Below are positions 1-9,170 of a DNA stretch of 64,000 nt, in pieces. This DNA comes from an uncultured Allobaculum sp. (lineage in GTDB: Bacteria; Bacillota_I; Bacilli_A; Erysipelotrichales; Erysipelotrichaceae): contig CAJTVE010000008.1 of assembly GCA_910579655.1 (NCBI GenBank), forward strand, positions 1-64,000, given 5' to 3'. The notes under the pieces were generated by a model that saw only the letters and a program-made list of their open reading frames with translations, did no database searches and was not told where the DNA came from. The translations under genes and the position numbers were made by a program. How positions within the stretch are numbered: position 1 is the first letter of the stretch; each line of letters opens with the position of its first letter.

Positions 1-183
1 ATCCTCGTTAAAGATTGGGAAGGATTTTTCGTATTTCGTTATTGTCCCATCCGCATTGACTATTTTTGCGCAAGCGACAAGAAACTTGCTGTGAACATCG
101 ATGCCACAAGCATGGGTAAGGACAGGTTTCTGAGAAACAGTTACTGGCCTATGTGTTTTTGTCGAAGATTTGGCTCTTCTCAT
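1..183 (-). CDS. IS110-family transposase, N-terminal part (cut by window edge)
   Basis: Reading leftward from an ATG at 183 there are 61 open codons that run off the window. Residues 27-39 read CGIDVHSKFLVAC, the start of the DEDD (RuvC-like) transposase domain of IS110 elements, including the first catalytic Asp in GIDVH. A TCTCCTCC complement at 190-197 gives an AGGAGA-type ribosome binding site 7 bases upstream of the ATG, which settles the start. IS110 enzymes act on DNA through a Holliday-junction-like intermediate and usually leave no classical terminal inverted repeats. Only the N-terminal region is visible, so I cannot say whether the element is intact. Confidence 0.8.
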   Translation of the reverse strand, partial: MRRAKSSTKTHRPVTVSQKPVLTHACGIDVHSKFLVACAKIVNADGTITKYEKSFPIFNED

Positions 184-846
184 AGTTAATCTCCTCCAAT
201 TTAATATAAGAAGGAGCTATCAGAAGCGTTGCGAACGCAACAACTATCAAACATTAATTAGTAAGACGATGAAATCTACTTTACAGCCTCTAAGGACTTC
301 TGGCATGTTCTCTGGCGCTTCTGATTGTGCAGTCTTTTTGACTGCCTTGATCATGAATATGAAATCCACAAAAGATAAAACGCACTTATTAACTCCTCTT
401 ACAGATTAATTGTAATGGATATATCTTATGAACTGAGTCCTTTATTGAGTTCGATTCACCCATTTTCATTGCGGCATGTGGCCGAAGGCCATGGCGTCTT
501 TTTGATCGAGTCACAAAGGACAGGAATGTTTTCTGACTGCCCGCAGACCCACTGGATATTTCCTTTTGAAAGCCATTTCTAAAAAAATAGTTCATTCCAC
601 AATTTTGCCTCAATGAGGAAACTGGCGCTTCTGAAAAGAGCAGATGGCTCAGTTAAAGAAACAGCCATGGAGTTTGAGTGCTCCATGGCTGTTTTTATAT
701 CGAGTTTTCTTGGGGGTGACAGAAAAAACATGCAGCTTTCCTTTGGTGATAAGCCGTTCAGTTTCGGTCTTTGATGCCACCTGATCTTTGATGTCTCTGA
801 TAGTGGCCAGAACTGAATAATATTTCCAAAGGCTGGAAAATCTGAA
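184..846. other. Gene-poor flank of the IS110-like element
   Basis: No convincing gene is visible. IS110-type elements often carry a long non-coding end next to the transposase start, and part of this stretch may be that end. A short palindrome GTTGCGAACGCAAC lies near 220-235. The 13-mer CTGGCGCTTCTGA occurs twice in direct orientation, at 312-324 and 622-634. A short reading frame on the minus strand (389-613) has no ribosome binding site or recognisable motif, and I left it out. Confidence 0.4.
660..698. terminator. Intrinsic terminator hairpin, possibly bidirectional
   Basis: ACAGCCATGGAG and CTCCATGGCTGT form a perfect 12-bp stem around an 8-base loop, followed on the plus strand by GTTTTTATAT. 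Reading leftward the stem is followed by TTTCTTTAA, so it could also stop the esterase transcript, whose stop codon is about 150 bases away. Confidence 0.65.
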
Positions 847-1590
847 TTAAACCATTTCTGGCAGATACGTCATAATCTGCTTTTCCCAGCTTGGCCAGTC
901 ATGAGGCGTATCTTCGCCCCAGAAGTAAGTCGGAATCTGAATTCCCTTTGCATAAAACAGATCGGCCATGCGCCGCAGATCTCGGGCGGTTTCGTTTTCC
1001 CATGCCCCTAAGCCAACAACGATACGGGCATCATTGTTGTTGTATTTCTGAATATATGGATGATTCGGATCCATATTGGGCAGATAAGCCAGCGGGCTGT
1101 TCTGGTAGAAATTGCCGTCAAAGTTATTGTCGTAAATATAGGCTGACATGTCATAAACCCCCGACATCGCCAGCAGCTTGGTAAACCGATCCGGGAAGCG
1201 TAAAAAGAAATTGACCGCATGGGTAGCCCCCATACTGGCTCCCATGACCATCATTGAAGCATCCTGACTTTGACCAGCCTTGGCAAGAGCAGATGGAATC
1301 AGTTCATTCATCACATAATTCACCCAGTTTTCCTGCTGGGCCATACGCCAGTCACTCCGGCCATGACTTGACCAGGTTTCTGTATCAACCGTATCAACCA
1401 CCACAAACTGAATGCGGCCTTGATCGATCAGATCGCCCATTAATTCAAACATTTTTCGGTCTTCCCATTCATAAAAACGGCCATCCTGACAGGGAACGAT
1501 CAGGCACAGAATGCCATCATGGCCATACATTTTAAATTCCATATCCCGGTTGAGGTAGTGGGAATATTCTTTAAAGTATCGTCCTTCCAT
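847..1590 (-). CDS. Putative esterase (alpha/beta hydrolase, esterase D-like)
   Basis: A 247-residue protein of the putative-esterase/alpha-beta-hydrolase class. The nucleophile elbow is seen as MGASMGATHAV (G-A-S-M-G, with Ser as the likely nucleophile), and a late His in DTPHDWPSW would complete the triad. There is no signal peptide, so it is probably a cytosolic carboxylic-ester or acyl hydrolase; the natural substrate cannot be read from sequence. I prefer the ATG at 1590, with AAAGGAAA about 10 bases upstream; a TTG two codons earlier is an alternative. The gene stands alone between the IS110 flank and the divergently transcribed typA. Confidence 0.8.
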   Translation of the reverse strand: MEGRYFKEYSHYLNRDMEFKMYGHDGILCLIVPCQDGRFYEWEDRKMFELMGDLIDQGRIQFVVVDTVDTETWSSHGRSDWRMAQQENWVNYVMNELIPSALAKAGQSQDASMMVMGASMGATHAVNFFLRFPDRFTKLLAMSGVYDMSAYIYDNNFDGNFYQNSPLAYLPNMDPNHPYIQKYNNNDARIVVGLGAWENETARDLRRMADLFYAKGIQIPTYFWGEDTPHDWPSWEKQIMTYLPEMV

Positions 1591-1704
1591 AAACAAACCA
1601 TTTCCTTTCTCGAAATATTACCTATTTTGTCACATTTTGTGGTTAAAAAAAATCCCATCTGTACCGCAAAAAAGAATCGTCACAGATTTGTCGTGTTTAG
1701 CGGT

Positions 1705-1733
1705 TTGAATTTGGCCGAAGTCAAGACTATAAT
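1705..1733 (+). promoter_or_regulatory. Sigma-A type promoter of typA
   Basis: TTGAAT at 1705-1710 and a perfect TATAAT at 1728-1733 are separated by exactly 17 bases. The predicted start site lies about 25 bases upstream of the typA ATG. Confidence 0.75.
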
Positions 1734-1763
1734 TCCCTTGACTTTCCATGAAATGAGGTTCCA

Positions 1764-3608
1764 ATGTCAGATAAAGAAAAGATTATCAATATCGCAGTAA
1801 TCGCCCACGTTGATGCTGGTAAGAGTACTCTTGTCGATGCTTTCTTAAGACAGAGTGATGTTTTCCGTGACAACGAAGAAGTCGTTGACTGCGTCATGGA
1901 TTCCAACGATCTTGAACGAGAACGTGGAATCACGATTTATTCCAAGAACTGTTCCGTCATCCATGATGGCGTAAAGATTAATATCGTCGACACTCCGGGT
2001 CACGCCGACTTCTCCAGTGAAGTTGAACGAATCATGGGTACCGTCGATACTGTTATCCTGCTGGTGGATGCCAGTGAAGGTCCAATGCCTCAGACTCGCT
2101 TTGTTCTGTCTAAAGCGCTTGAAATCGGTCTGAAACCAATTCTGCTGATCAACAAGATCGACAAAAAAGATCAGCGTGCTCAGGAAGTCGTCGATGAAGT
2201 TTATGATCTGTTCCTGGATCTGAACGCAACCGATGAGCAGCTGGATTTCCCGATCCTGTATGGCATCGCCCGTGAAGGTATTGTTCAGTACGATCTCGAT
2301 ACGCCATCCGAGAATATCGAGCCATTGTTCCAGACTATTCTCGACCGCACCAGCCCTTATCCGGATCTGGATGAGGAACCGGCCCAGATGCAGGTTTCTG
2401 CCCTGGCTTATGATGACTATATTGGTCGTCTGGGCATCGGCCGGATCAAGCGCGGTGTGCTGCGCAAAGGCGACAGCTATATCCGCACGAACAATGATGG
2501 CCTTGAAAAAAAAGAAACCATCTCCAACCTGTTTGTCTACAAAGGACTTTCCCGAACTCCAGTCAAAGAAGCCCACAGTGGTGATATTGTTGTCATTGCC
2601 GGTATGCCCGATGTTTCGATTGGCGATACAATCTGTGATCCAGAACACATTGAAGCTCTGCCGCATATCCCAATTGAAGAACCAACTCTGTCCATGAACT
2701 TCCATGTCAATAAATCCCCATTTGCGGGCCGTTCTGGTAAATACGTCACCAGCCGCAACATCAAAGAACGTCTGGAAAAAGAACTGGAAGTTAATGTTGG
2801 TCTGAAAGTTGAGCCAACAGACAGTGCAGATTGTTTTAAGGTATCCGGACGTGGTGAATTACATATTTCCATCCTGATTGAAAACATGCGTCGTGAAGGC
2901 TACGAACTGGCCATCTCCAAACCAGAAGTTATCCTGCACCGGGATGAAAACGGCCAGAAAGTCGAGCCAGTCGAAGAAGTTGTATGTATCGCCCCGGAAC
3001 AGTATTCCGGTACAATCATCAACAAACTGACTTTACGAAAAGGAACCATGATCAACATGGATGAAGAAAACGGCTACGTCAAACTGACTTACACCGCTCC
3101 AACGCGTGGTCTTCTTGGTTTCCGCAACGAATTCATCAACGACACGCATGGTGAAGGTACATTATTGCGTCGTGTTTCCGGCTACACTCCATACACCGGT
3201 GAAATTCCACAGCGTATGTTAGGGGCCATGATCTCCACCGAAACAGGTACCGCCATGACTTACGCCTTATGGAACCTGCAAGAACGTGGTTCCCTGTTCA
3301 TTTCTCCACAAACTGAAGTCTATGAAGGCATGATCGTCGGTGAATCGGCCCGCAATATCGATATGGACGTTAACCCGCTCAAAAACAAAAAGCTGACAGC
3401 CATCCGTTCTTCCGGTCGTGATGAAGCCATGCTTCTGACTCCGCCGCGTGTCTTCTCTTTGGAGGAAGCGCTGGAATGGATCAACGATGACGAACTGGTT
3501 GAAGTTACACCTGAAACCATCCGTCTGCGCAAAAAGGGGCTGACCGCTCAGGATCGTCGTGCTCTCTATCGCGAAAAGATGTCCGCAGCCGCAAAAGAAC
3601 AGAACTGA
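1764..3608 (+). CDS. typA: Translational GTPase TypA/BipA
   Basis: This 614-residue protein has the normal full length for TypA/BipA, a ribosome-associated GTPase linked to ribosome assembly and stress or low-temperature growth. The G domain is at the N-terminus: G1 AHVDAGKST (about residues 14-22), the switch I region ERERGITI, G3 DTPGHADF and G4 NKID. The EF-G-like domains II and III/V follow, and the C-terminal part ends with the basic ERSTLRKKG-like tail typical of BipA (here IRLRKKGLTAQDRR). A TTGAAT-17-TATAAT promoter precedes it and a strong terminator follows, so it is a single-gene unit. Confidence 0.97.
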   Translation: MSDKEKIINIAVIAHVDAGKSTLVDAFLRQSDVFRDNEEVVDCVMDSNDLERERGITIYSKNCSVIHDGVKINIVDTPGHADFSSEVERIMGTVDTVILLVDASEGPMPQTRFVLSKALEIGLKPILLINKIDKKDQRAQEVVDEVYDLFLDLNATDEQLDFPILYGIAREGIVQYDLDTPSENIEPLFQTILDRTSPYPDLDEEPAQMQVSALAYDDYIGRLGIGRIKRGVLRKGDSYIRTNNDGLEKKETISNLFVYKGLSRTPVKEAHSGDIVVIAGMPDVSIGDTICDPEHIEALPHIPIEEPTLSMNFHVNKSPFAGRSGKYVTSRNIKERLEKELEVNVGLKVEPTDSADCFKVSGRGELHISILIENMRREGYELAISKPEVILHRDENGQKVEPVEEVVCIAPEQYSGTIINKLTLRKGTMINMDEENGYVKLTYTAPTRGLLGFRNEFINDTHGEGTLLRRVSGYTPYTGEIPQRMLGAMISTETGTAMTYALWNLQERGSLFISPQTEVYEGMIVGESARNIDMDVNPLKNKKLTAIRSSGRDEAMLLTPPRVFSLEEALEWINDDELVEVTPETIRLRKKGLTAQDRRALYREKMSAAAKEQN

Positions 3609-3646
3609 TCCAGAATTTGAAGTTTCCTTGTCCTTGGAAACCTTCT

Positions 3647-3678
3647 GCCTCATCCTTTAAATGGGATGGGGCTTTTTT
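3647..3678 (+). terminator. Intrinsic terminator after typA
   Basis: GCCTCATCC pairs with GGATGGGGC across a short AT-rich loop and is followed by TTTTTTGA. Confidence 0.8.
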
Positions 3679-3806
3679 GATGACTGACCATTTCTCTTTC
3701 CCTGATTTTGAAAGGCCTTTTTTCCAAAATTGAAAAGGTCATTTTCATGCAGGAAAAAGCGAAAAATCGTTCAGAAAAGAGCCTGTCCTTTTGGCGGATT
3801 TCGTCC

Positions 3807-3815
3807 TGCTATAAT
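3807..3815 (+). promoter_or_regulatory. Extended -10 promoter of the PHP phosphatase gene
   Basis: TGCTATAAT is an extended -10 element (TGnTATAAT) with no good -35. It gives a leader of about 65 bases before the chosen ATG at 3888. This argues against the upstream in-frame start codons, which lie before the promoter. Confidence 0.55.
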
Positions 3816-3887
3816 GATCCTGATCAACGGTTTCTCTTTTTGAATGAGATCCGTTTTTCTCAAATACTTCTTGAAAGCGAGACTCCT

Positions 3888-4685
3888 ATGAACAATCTAA
3901 TGGACTATAATTTCCATTCTCATACCTGGCGCTGCAAACATGCTCAAATGGTCGACGATGAAGAATTCGTTAAAGCCTATATTCAAAATGGCTTTAAAAC
4001 CATAGCTTTTACCGACCACACGCCGCAACATCCCGTCATCGATCCGCGAAAAAACATTCGGATGGACTTTGACCAGCTTGAAGACTATCTGACAAGCATT
4101 GAAACGCTTAAAGCCAAGTATCAAGACCAGATCGACATCAAAACCGGTCTGGAAGTTGAATACCTGCCTGAACTGGAATCATTTTACGATTCCATTTGCG
4201 ATCGTCTGGATCTGATGATTCTTGGCCAGCATTTCATCCGCCGCCCAGACGGTACACTGGTCGTCATGGGCAGTGAAGAAGTCAACGATGAAGATGTTGA
4301 ACGCTATGCCCACATGGTAGTTGCCGCCATGGAAAAAGGCCAAATCTCACTGGTCGCCCATCCTGACTACTACATGCTCAATCGCACAACGTTCGGCCCG
4401 GCCCAAGAAAAGGCAGCCCGCCGCATCTGCGAAGCTTCTTTACGAACTGGCATTCCGCTGGAAGTCAATCTGCTTCCACCTTACAAACTCAACCAGGGCA
4501 TCATCGACAAAGTGACTTATCCTTGTGCTGATTTCTGGAAGATTGCTGCCGAATATGGTGTTCATGCCATCTATGGACTGGATACCCATCACCTGCCGCA
4601 GATCGACAACTACAAAGATTCCATTGAAACAGCCAGAAAGCTTCTAAGTCCTGCAGCCATTGATCGCCTTCATTTCGTCCGTTAA
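3888..4685 (+). CDS. Histidinol-phosphatase, PHP (HisJ/HisK) family
   Basis: A 265-residue PHP-domain phosphoesterase, most like HisK/HisJ histidinol-phosphate phosphatase, which performs the penultimate step of histidine synthesis. Metal-binding motifs visible are NFHSHT near the N-terminus, FTDHTPQ, GLEVEYLPE, LVAHPDYY and YGLDTHHL; together these supply the His/Asp/Glu cluster for a multinuclear metal site. I chose the ATG at 3888 because homologous proteins begin just before the HxH motif and because the promoter lies at 3807-3815. No other histidine genes are adjacent, so a different phosphorylated substrate remains possible. Confidence 0.8.
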   Translation: MNNLMDYNFHSHTWRCKHAQMVDDEEFVKAYIQNGFKTIAFTDHTPQHPVIDPRKNIRMDFDQLEDYLTSIETLKAKYQDQIDIKTGLEVEYLPELESFYDSICDRLDLMILGQHFIRRPDGTLVVMGSEEVNDEDVERYAHMVVAAMEKGQISLVAHPDYYMLNRTTFGPAQEKAARRICEASLRTGIPLEVNLLPPYKLNQGIIDKVTYPCADFWKIAAEYGVHAIYGLDTHHLPQIDNYKDSIETARKLLSPAAIDRLHFVR

Positions 4686-4798
4686 CGCTTTACCGCCGCA
4701 AACTCTGCGCCCTTTTCTTTTTGACACATCTAACCACACTCCCACCAAACCGCAAACCACCCGCAAATGCAGAGGATCGAAAAATCGAAATCCTCACG

Positions 4799-4844
4799 AA
4801 AAATGCGCCGCAAAGCCTGCTCTGAAAGCAGGTCTTGCGGCGCA
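4799..4844 (-). terminator. Strong hairpin terminator for the 4862-5212 gene
   Basis: TGCGCCGCAA and TTGCGGCGCA form a perfect outer stem with a second CCTGCT/AGCAGG stem inside. On the minus strand it is followed by TTTTT (A-run at 4799-4803). It lies 18 bases beyond the stop codon of the minus-strand gene and also faces the end of the plus-strand phosphatase gene. Confidence 0.75.
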
Positions 4845-4861
4845 AAACCATCGATTGTAAA

Positions 4862-5212
4862 TTATCTGTCTTCGTCTGGACAGGTGCTTGTGGTCGATTG
4901 TAAAACAGGTTTGCCTTCTTTTTCCAGTCGCTCTTCATCCAGCTCGATCGCATTGCAAGTTTCGGGCCCCCAGATCACATAAAATGAAGCGGAGTGCTGC
5001 TGAATGATTTCCAGGGCACTGGCAATGGCTTTCCAGCTTGTTCCTTCAACTGGCCAGTTAAATACCTCTGTAATTCTCACATCCGGATCGGCATAGAGGC
5101 TGCGCTTGAGTTCTGGCATGCTCATCGAGGGCAGACTGTAAAACTTGCACAGAAAATCGGCTGGATCCTGTTTGGGATCGATCGTTCGCGCATCAAGAAT
5201 ATACGATTGCAT
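4862..5212 (-). CDS. Small hypothetical protein, possibly barstar-like
   Basis: A 116-residue acidic protein from the ATG at 5212. A longer TTG-initiated form, 16 residues longer, is possible. It begins MQSYILDARTIDPKQDPADF and has a later segment EVFNWPV followed by a predicted helix and the strand SFYVIWG. The order strand - helix - strand - helix - strand recalls barstar (ribonuclease inhibitor) family proteins, but the similarity is weak and judged by eye. No toxin-like gene is next to it. It lies 44 bases downstream of the pyridoxal kinase gene on the same strand and ends in a strong terminator, so the two probably share a transcript. Confidence 0.5.
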   Translation of the reverse strand: MQSYILDARTIDPKQDPADFLCKFYSLPSMSMPELKRSLYADPDVRITEVFNWPVEGTSWKAIASALEIIQQHSASFYVIWGPETCNAIELDEERLEKEGKPVLQSTTSTCPDEDR

Positions 5213-5256
5213 GACTGAATTATACGTCCCCTTCCTGCCAGCTGGTCTCTTGAACC

Positions 5257-6189
5257 TCAAAAACCGCCTTCTTCCTGTCCCTTTGCTTCACATTGCCAAC
5301 ACAAATCGCAAAGGACCATCTCAAACGCCGTTCCTTCTTCGTCGGGAACGTGAAGCTTTTTGGTTACCTCCAAAGCTTTGCGGACAAAGTCGCCGGCCAT
5401 TCTGGCTGCCTGTTCCAATGACTTTTCATGAAGCAGGGCGCCAGTCAGAACCGCACAGAATAAATCTCCAGTGCCCGATCGCATCTGGGCACTCTTTTTC
5501 GATTCAATCCAGTGTACCTGACTTCCCTTTTCCAGAGTGCAGTCACAAATGTTCTGACCTTCTTCAATCCCGGAAATGACAACCTTCCTGGCCCCCATCT
5601 CTGTCAGTTGGATTGCCATGGCTTCGATCTCCGTCCGCAAAAAATGCTCTTTCCACTCTGTATCGGTCAGAAGACAGGCTTCCGTCAGATTGGGAAGCAG
5701 AACATCCGCTCGATCAGTCAGGGTGCGCATCGCTTTTTGCAAAGCCGGCGTGATGGTCGGATAGGCTTTTCCATGATCCCCCATAACTGGATCGACAACA
5801 ACCAGCGTATCCGGCTTCTGGAACAGATCGAGAAAATGCAGGACGTGATGAATCTGTTTTTCACTGGATAGAAAGCCTGTCACAATGGCGTCAATTTCCA
5901 CCTTCTGCTTTTTCCACTCCTCCATCATCAAATCCAGGTCTTCCGTAAGATCTCGAAGGTAGAAAGAAGGGTAGCCGGTATGGTTGGAAAGAACACAGGT
6001 AGGCAGAAGCAGGCATTCAATTTGCATGACAGAAAGAACAGGCAGCTGAACACTCAGAGAACACCGCCCAAGACCTGACAGATCATTGATCAGGGCAGCT
6101 TTTTTCTGATGCATACCAGGTCTGTTTTCTGCCGATTGATCCGCTTTCTGGGATGCCTGCTTTTCATTTCGATTTCTGTTTTCTTCCAT
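5257..6189 (-). CDS. Pyridoxal/pyridoxamine kinase (PdxK-like, ribokinase fold)
   Basis: A 310-residue kinase that would phosphorylate pyridoxal, pyridoxine or pyridoxamine in the B6 salvage pathway. The family motif INDLSGLGRCSLSVQLP is present, followed by LPTCVLSNHTGYPSF, which lines the vitamin pocket, then VVDPVMGDHGKAY. The C-terminal anion-hole/ATP motif is RSGTGDLFCAVLTG with the catalytic Asp in GTGD. The start at 6189 has AAAGGAGGA 8 bases upstream. This leaves an unusual charged N-terminal extension of about 30 residues (rich in N, E, Q, K) before the conserved core at MHQKKAALIND. Confidence 0.88.
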   Translation of the reverse strand: MEENRNRNEKQASQKADQSAENRPGMHQKKAALINDLSGLGRCSLSVQLPVLSVMQIECLLLPTCVLSNHTGYPSFYLRDLTEDLDLMMEEWKKQKVEIDAIVTGFLSSEKQIHHVLHFLDLFQKPDTLVVVDPVMGDHGKAYPTITPALQKAMRTLTDRADVLLPNLTEACLLTDTEWKEHFLRTEIEAMAIQLTEMGARKVVISGIEEGQNICDCTLEKGSQVHWIESKKSAQMRSGTGDLFCAVLTGALLHEKSLEQAARMAGDFVRKALEVTKKLHVPDEEGTAFEMVLCDLCWQCEAKGQEEGGF

Positions 6190-6360
6190 ACGGAATTCCT
6201 CCTTTTTGATGCCTTGGAATAGTCTTAAGTCAAACAATCCCTCATTTGGTTCAAAGCTGTTCATTCGTTTCGAAGTCTAGAGAAATTCTAATCTGAAAAC
6301 AATCATTTCTCCATTTTCAGCAGACCAGAAGCCGGCAAAGATCCTTTTCGTTTGCGCACA

Positions 6361-6418
6361 GAAAAGCCGCAGGATCAGAGTCTTCGTTTTCATTTGCGAA
6401 GATCTGTACCAGCGGCTT
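6361..6418 (-). terminator. Putative terminator after valS
   Basis: A long imperfect hairpin: AAGCCGC pairs with GCGGCTT and an inner TCTTCG pairs with CGAAGA. On the minus strand the stem is followed by TTTTCTGTG. It lies about 130 bases past the valS stop codon. Confidence 0.5.
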
Positions 6419-6429
6419 CGATCTCTTGA

Positions 6430-6465
6430 TTGAACAGCCAGTCCTTGTTGAACAGCCAGTCCTTC
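6430..6465 (+). repeat. 18-bp tandem duplication
   Basis: TTGAACAGCCAGTCCTT occurs twice head to tail (6430-6447 and 6448-6465; only the last base of each 18-base unit differs). It lies in non-coding DNA just beyond valS and no function is apparent. Confidence 0.8.
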
Positions 6466-6548
6466 AAAAAGCTAAGAAGATGGAAAAGAATCTGGTTTCC
6501 ATCAGCATTTCTTCCTGGTCTGATTGAATGGCTTGTTTTGGCGCTCCA

Positions 6549-9170
6549 TTACGCCTTGCGGGCTTTCATCTGTGCCAGCGACGCTTTGGTCTGTTCTTTT
6601 AAGGCTTTATTCTTTTCAAGTTTGGCGTTTTCCTGATCGATTTTGGCCTGTGGCGCTTTGTTGACAAATCCAGGGTTGGACAGCATCTTTTCACCGCGGG
6701 CAACTTCTTTTTCAAGACGGGCAATCTCTTTTTCGAGTTTGGCAATTTCAGCTTCAACATCAACCAGATCGGCCATGGCTGCATTGAGCTTGAAGCCCTC
6801 TACGTCGCGAACGAGCAGATCTTCGCTTTCCAGGGCATCCACCAGAACGATTTTGGCCATGCCTTCAAGCAGAGCTTTCCCTTCTTCGCTTAACGCATAA
6901 GGCATGCCCTCGTTGTCCGTGAGCAGAATGTTGATCTCTTCTTTTGGTTTGAGGCCATACTGCGTCTTGATTTCACGGACCGTTTCGATGCCTCGTAAGA
7001 TCAGGTTCATATCGGCAACGGCTTTTTCGGATACTTCGAATTCTGGAACTTCTGGCCAGTCTTCCAGGTTGATGCTTTCTTTGCCAAGGTTCAGAGCCGT
7101 ATAGATGTGCTCCGTTACGAATGGCATGAATGGTGAAAGCAGAATCAGGATGGCTTTCAGAACGTAAACCAGAACCGCAATCGTATTGGAACGAACTTCC
7201 TCATTGGAAGAGTTCAGAGCCGCTTTGGACAGCTCAATATACCAGGAGCAGAAATCATCCCAGACAAAGCTGTACAGTTCGTTTCCGACCATAGCCAGCT
7301 CATAGCGGTCGAGATTTTTGGTGACATTCTGAATAGTTTCATTCAGACGGCTTAAAATCCACATGTCCGCTTCAGACAGTCTGGTAAAGTCTGGCGTATA
7401 GGTGTGGTTTTCTTCCATCTGCATCTGAACATAGCGGGCTGCGTTCCAGATCTTGTTGATGAAATTCCAGCTGGAATCCAGTTTGGTTTCATCAAAACGT
7501 AAGTCCATGCCAGGCGCAGAATTGGTCGTCAAGAAGAAGCGCAGCGCGTCAGCGCCTTTGTTATGGATGACATCGATTGGATCGACACCATTGCCCAGCG
7601 ATTTGGACATCTTGCGTCCCTGCGAATCGCGGATCAGACCATGAATCAGAACTTCCTTGAATGGACGGTTATTGGTCATATGACGGCCCTGGAAAGCCAT
7701 ACGGGCTACCCAGAAGAAGATGATGTCATAACCGGTCACCATTACATCGGTTGGATAGTAACGCTTGTAGTCATCCGTGATTTCCGGCCAGCCCAGGGTA
7801 GAAAATGGCCACAGGGCGGAAGAGAACCAGGTATCCAGAACATCTTCATCCTGAACCCAGTTTTCGATATCTTCCGGAGCCGTTTGCCCAACGTAGATTT
7901 CACCCGTTTCTTTGTGGAACCAGGCAGGAATACGATGTCCCCACCACAACTGACGGGAAATACACCAGTCTTCAATGTTTTCCAGCCACTGGTTGAAGGT
8001 ATGTTCAAAACGCGGCGGAATGAAGGCGATGTGCTCATCGGTTTTCTGGGCATCCAGAACAGCCTGAGCCAGCGGTTTCATGCGCACAAACCACTGTTTG
8101 GAAAGATATGGTTCAGCAATAACGCCGGTCCGTTCAGAGTGGCCAACGTTATGCGGATGTTCTTCAATATGGTCAACCACACCGGCTGCTTCGAAGTCTT
8201 TGACTAAGGCTTCGCGGCATTCAAAACGATCCATCCCCTCATATTGATGAGCCATTTCATTCATTGTGCCATCCGGATTCATACAGATTGGCATTTTCAG
8301 GCCGTATTTTTTAGCCAGTTCAAAGTCGTTGGGATCATGAGCCGGCGTACATTTCATAACAGCTGTACCGAAGTCCATATCGATATAGGAATCCGCCATG
8401 ATGGGCAGAGCTTCGCCATTTGCCGGGTTAATCGCATGCAGACCAACGATGTCTTTATAGCGTTCATCATCCGGGTGAACGAAGATTGCCTGGTCGGCAA
8501 ACATGGTTTCTGGACGAGTGGTCGCAATGACCAGTTCCTTGCCCGTTTCCTGAACGATGTATTTGAAGTAATACATCTTGCCTGGAATTTCTTTATAGAT
8601 CACTTCGATATTGGACAGTGCAGTTTTTGCCTGCGGGTCCCAGTTGATAATGCGTTCCCCCTGATAAATCAGGCCTTCATTATAAAGCGTGCAGAAAACT
8701 TTATTGACGGCTTTATTAAGGCCTTCATCCAGTGTAAAACGCTCGCGGGTGTAGTCCAGAGACAGCCCCATGGTTGCCCACTGCTTACGGATGAAGTCAG
8801 AATATTCACCCTTCCACTCCCAGGCACGTTTTAAGAAGCCTTCCCGGCCCAGATCATAACGGGAAATGCCTTCAGACTGCAGGCGGGCATCAACTTTTGC
8901 CTGTGTTGCAATCCCGGCATGGTCCATCCCTGGCAAATACAGAACATCATAGCCGCGAAGACGTTTATACCGGGAAAGAATATCCTGCAAAGTGTTGTCC
9001 CAGGCATGTCCCAGGTGCAGTTTTCCCGTTACGTTTGGAGGTGGAATGACGATTGTAAATGGAATTTTGGATTGGTCACCAGCTGTGAAATAGCCCTTGT
9101 CAATCCAGTTCTGATACGTCTCGGGTGTTTCCACCAGGTTATGATCATACTTTTTGGAGAGTTCTTTCAT
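6549..9170 (-). CDS. valS: Valyl-tRNA synthetase
   Basis: A class I aminoacyl-tRNA synthetase of 873 residues, near the usual length, which charges tRNA-Val. It has the HIGH-type motif PPPNVTGKLHLGHAW near the N-terminus, the editing domain including ATTRPETMFADQAI, and the KMSKS motif as GRKMSKSLGNG. The C-terminal ValS coiled-coil arm (VEAEIAKLEKEIARLEKEV) ends the protein. The ATG at 9170 is chosen for its AAAGGA ribosome binding site; an upstream in-frame start is possible but lacks one. Expression is controlled by the T-box leader on the same strand. Confidence 0.97.
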   Translation of the reverse strand: MKELSKKYDHNLVETPETYQNWIDKGYFTAGDQSKIPFTIVIPPPNVTGKLHLGHAWDNTLQDILSRYKRLRGYDVLYLPGMDHAGIATQAKVDARLQSEGISRYDLGREGFLKRAWEWKGEYSDFIRKQWATMGLSLDYTRERFTLDEGLNKAVNKVFCTLYNEGLIYQGERIINWDPQAKTALSNIEVIYKEIPGKMYYFKYIVQETGKELVIATTRPETMFADQAIFVHPDDERYKDIVGLHAINPANGEALPIMADSYIDMDFGTAVMKCTPAHDPNDFELAKKYGLKMPICMNPDGTMNEMAHQYEGMDRFECREALVKDFEAAGVVDHIEEHPHNVGHSERTGVIAEPYLSKQWFVRMKPLAQAVLDAQKTDEHIAFIPPRFEHTFNQWLENIEDWCISRQLWWGHRIPAWFHKETGEIYVGQTAPEDIENWVQDEDVLDTWFSSALWPFSTLGWPEITDDYKRYYPTDVMVTGYDIIFFWVARMAFQGRHMTNNRPFKEVLIHGLIRDSQGRKMSKSLGNGVDPIDVIHNKGADALRFFLTTNSAPGMDLRFDETKLDSSWNFINKIWNAARYVQMQMEENHTYTPDFTRLSEADMWILSRLNETIQNVTKNLDRYELAMVGNELYSFVWDDFCSWYIELSKAALNSSNEEVRSNTIAVLVYVLKAILILLSPFMPFVTEHIYTALNLGKESINLEDWPEVPEFEVSEKAVADMNLILRGIETVREIKTQYGLKPKEEINILLTDNEGMPYALSEEGKALLEGMAKIVLVDALESEDLLVRDVEGFKLNAAMADLVDVEAEIAKLEKEIARLEKEVARGEKMLSNPGFVNKAPQAKIDQENAKLEKNKALKEQTKASLAQMKARKA

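Noticed and set aside
389..613. 74-codon minus-strand frame next to the IS110 flank
   Set aside because: No ribosome binding site, no family motif and a biased Arg/His/Lys-rich composition; likely chance.
1845..2705. Long minus-strand frame inside typA
   Set aside because: Shadow of a conserved, strongly coding gene; no independent signals.
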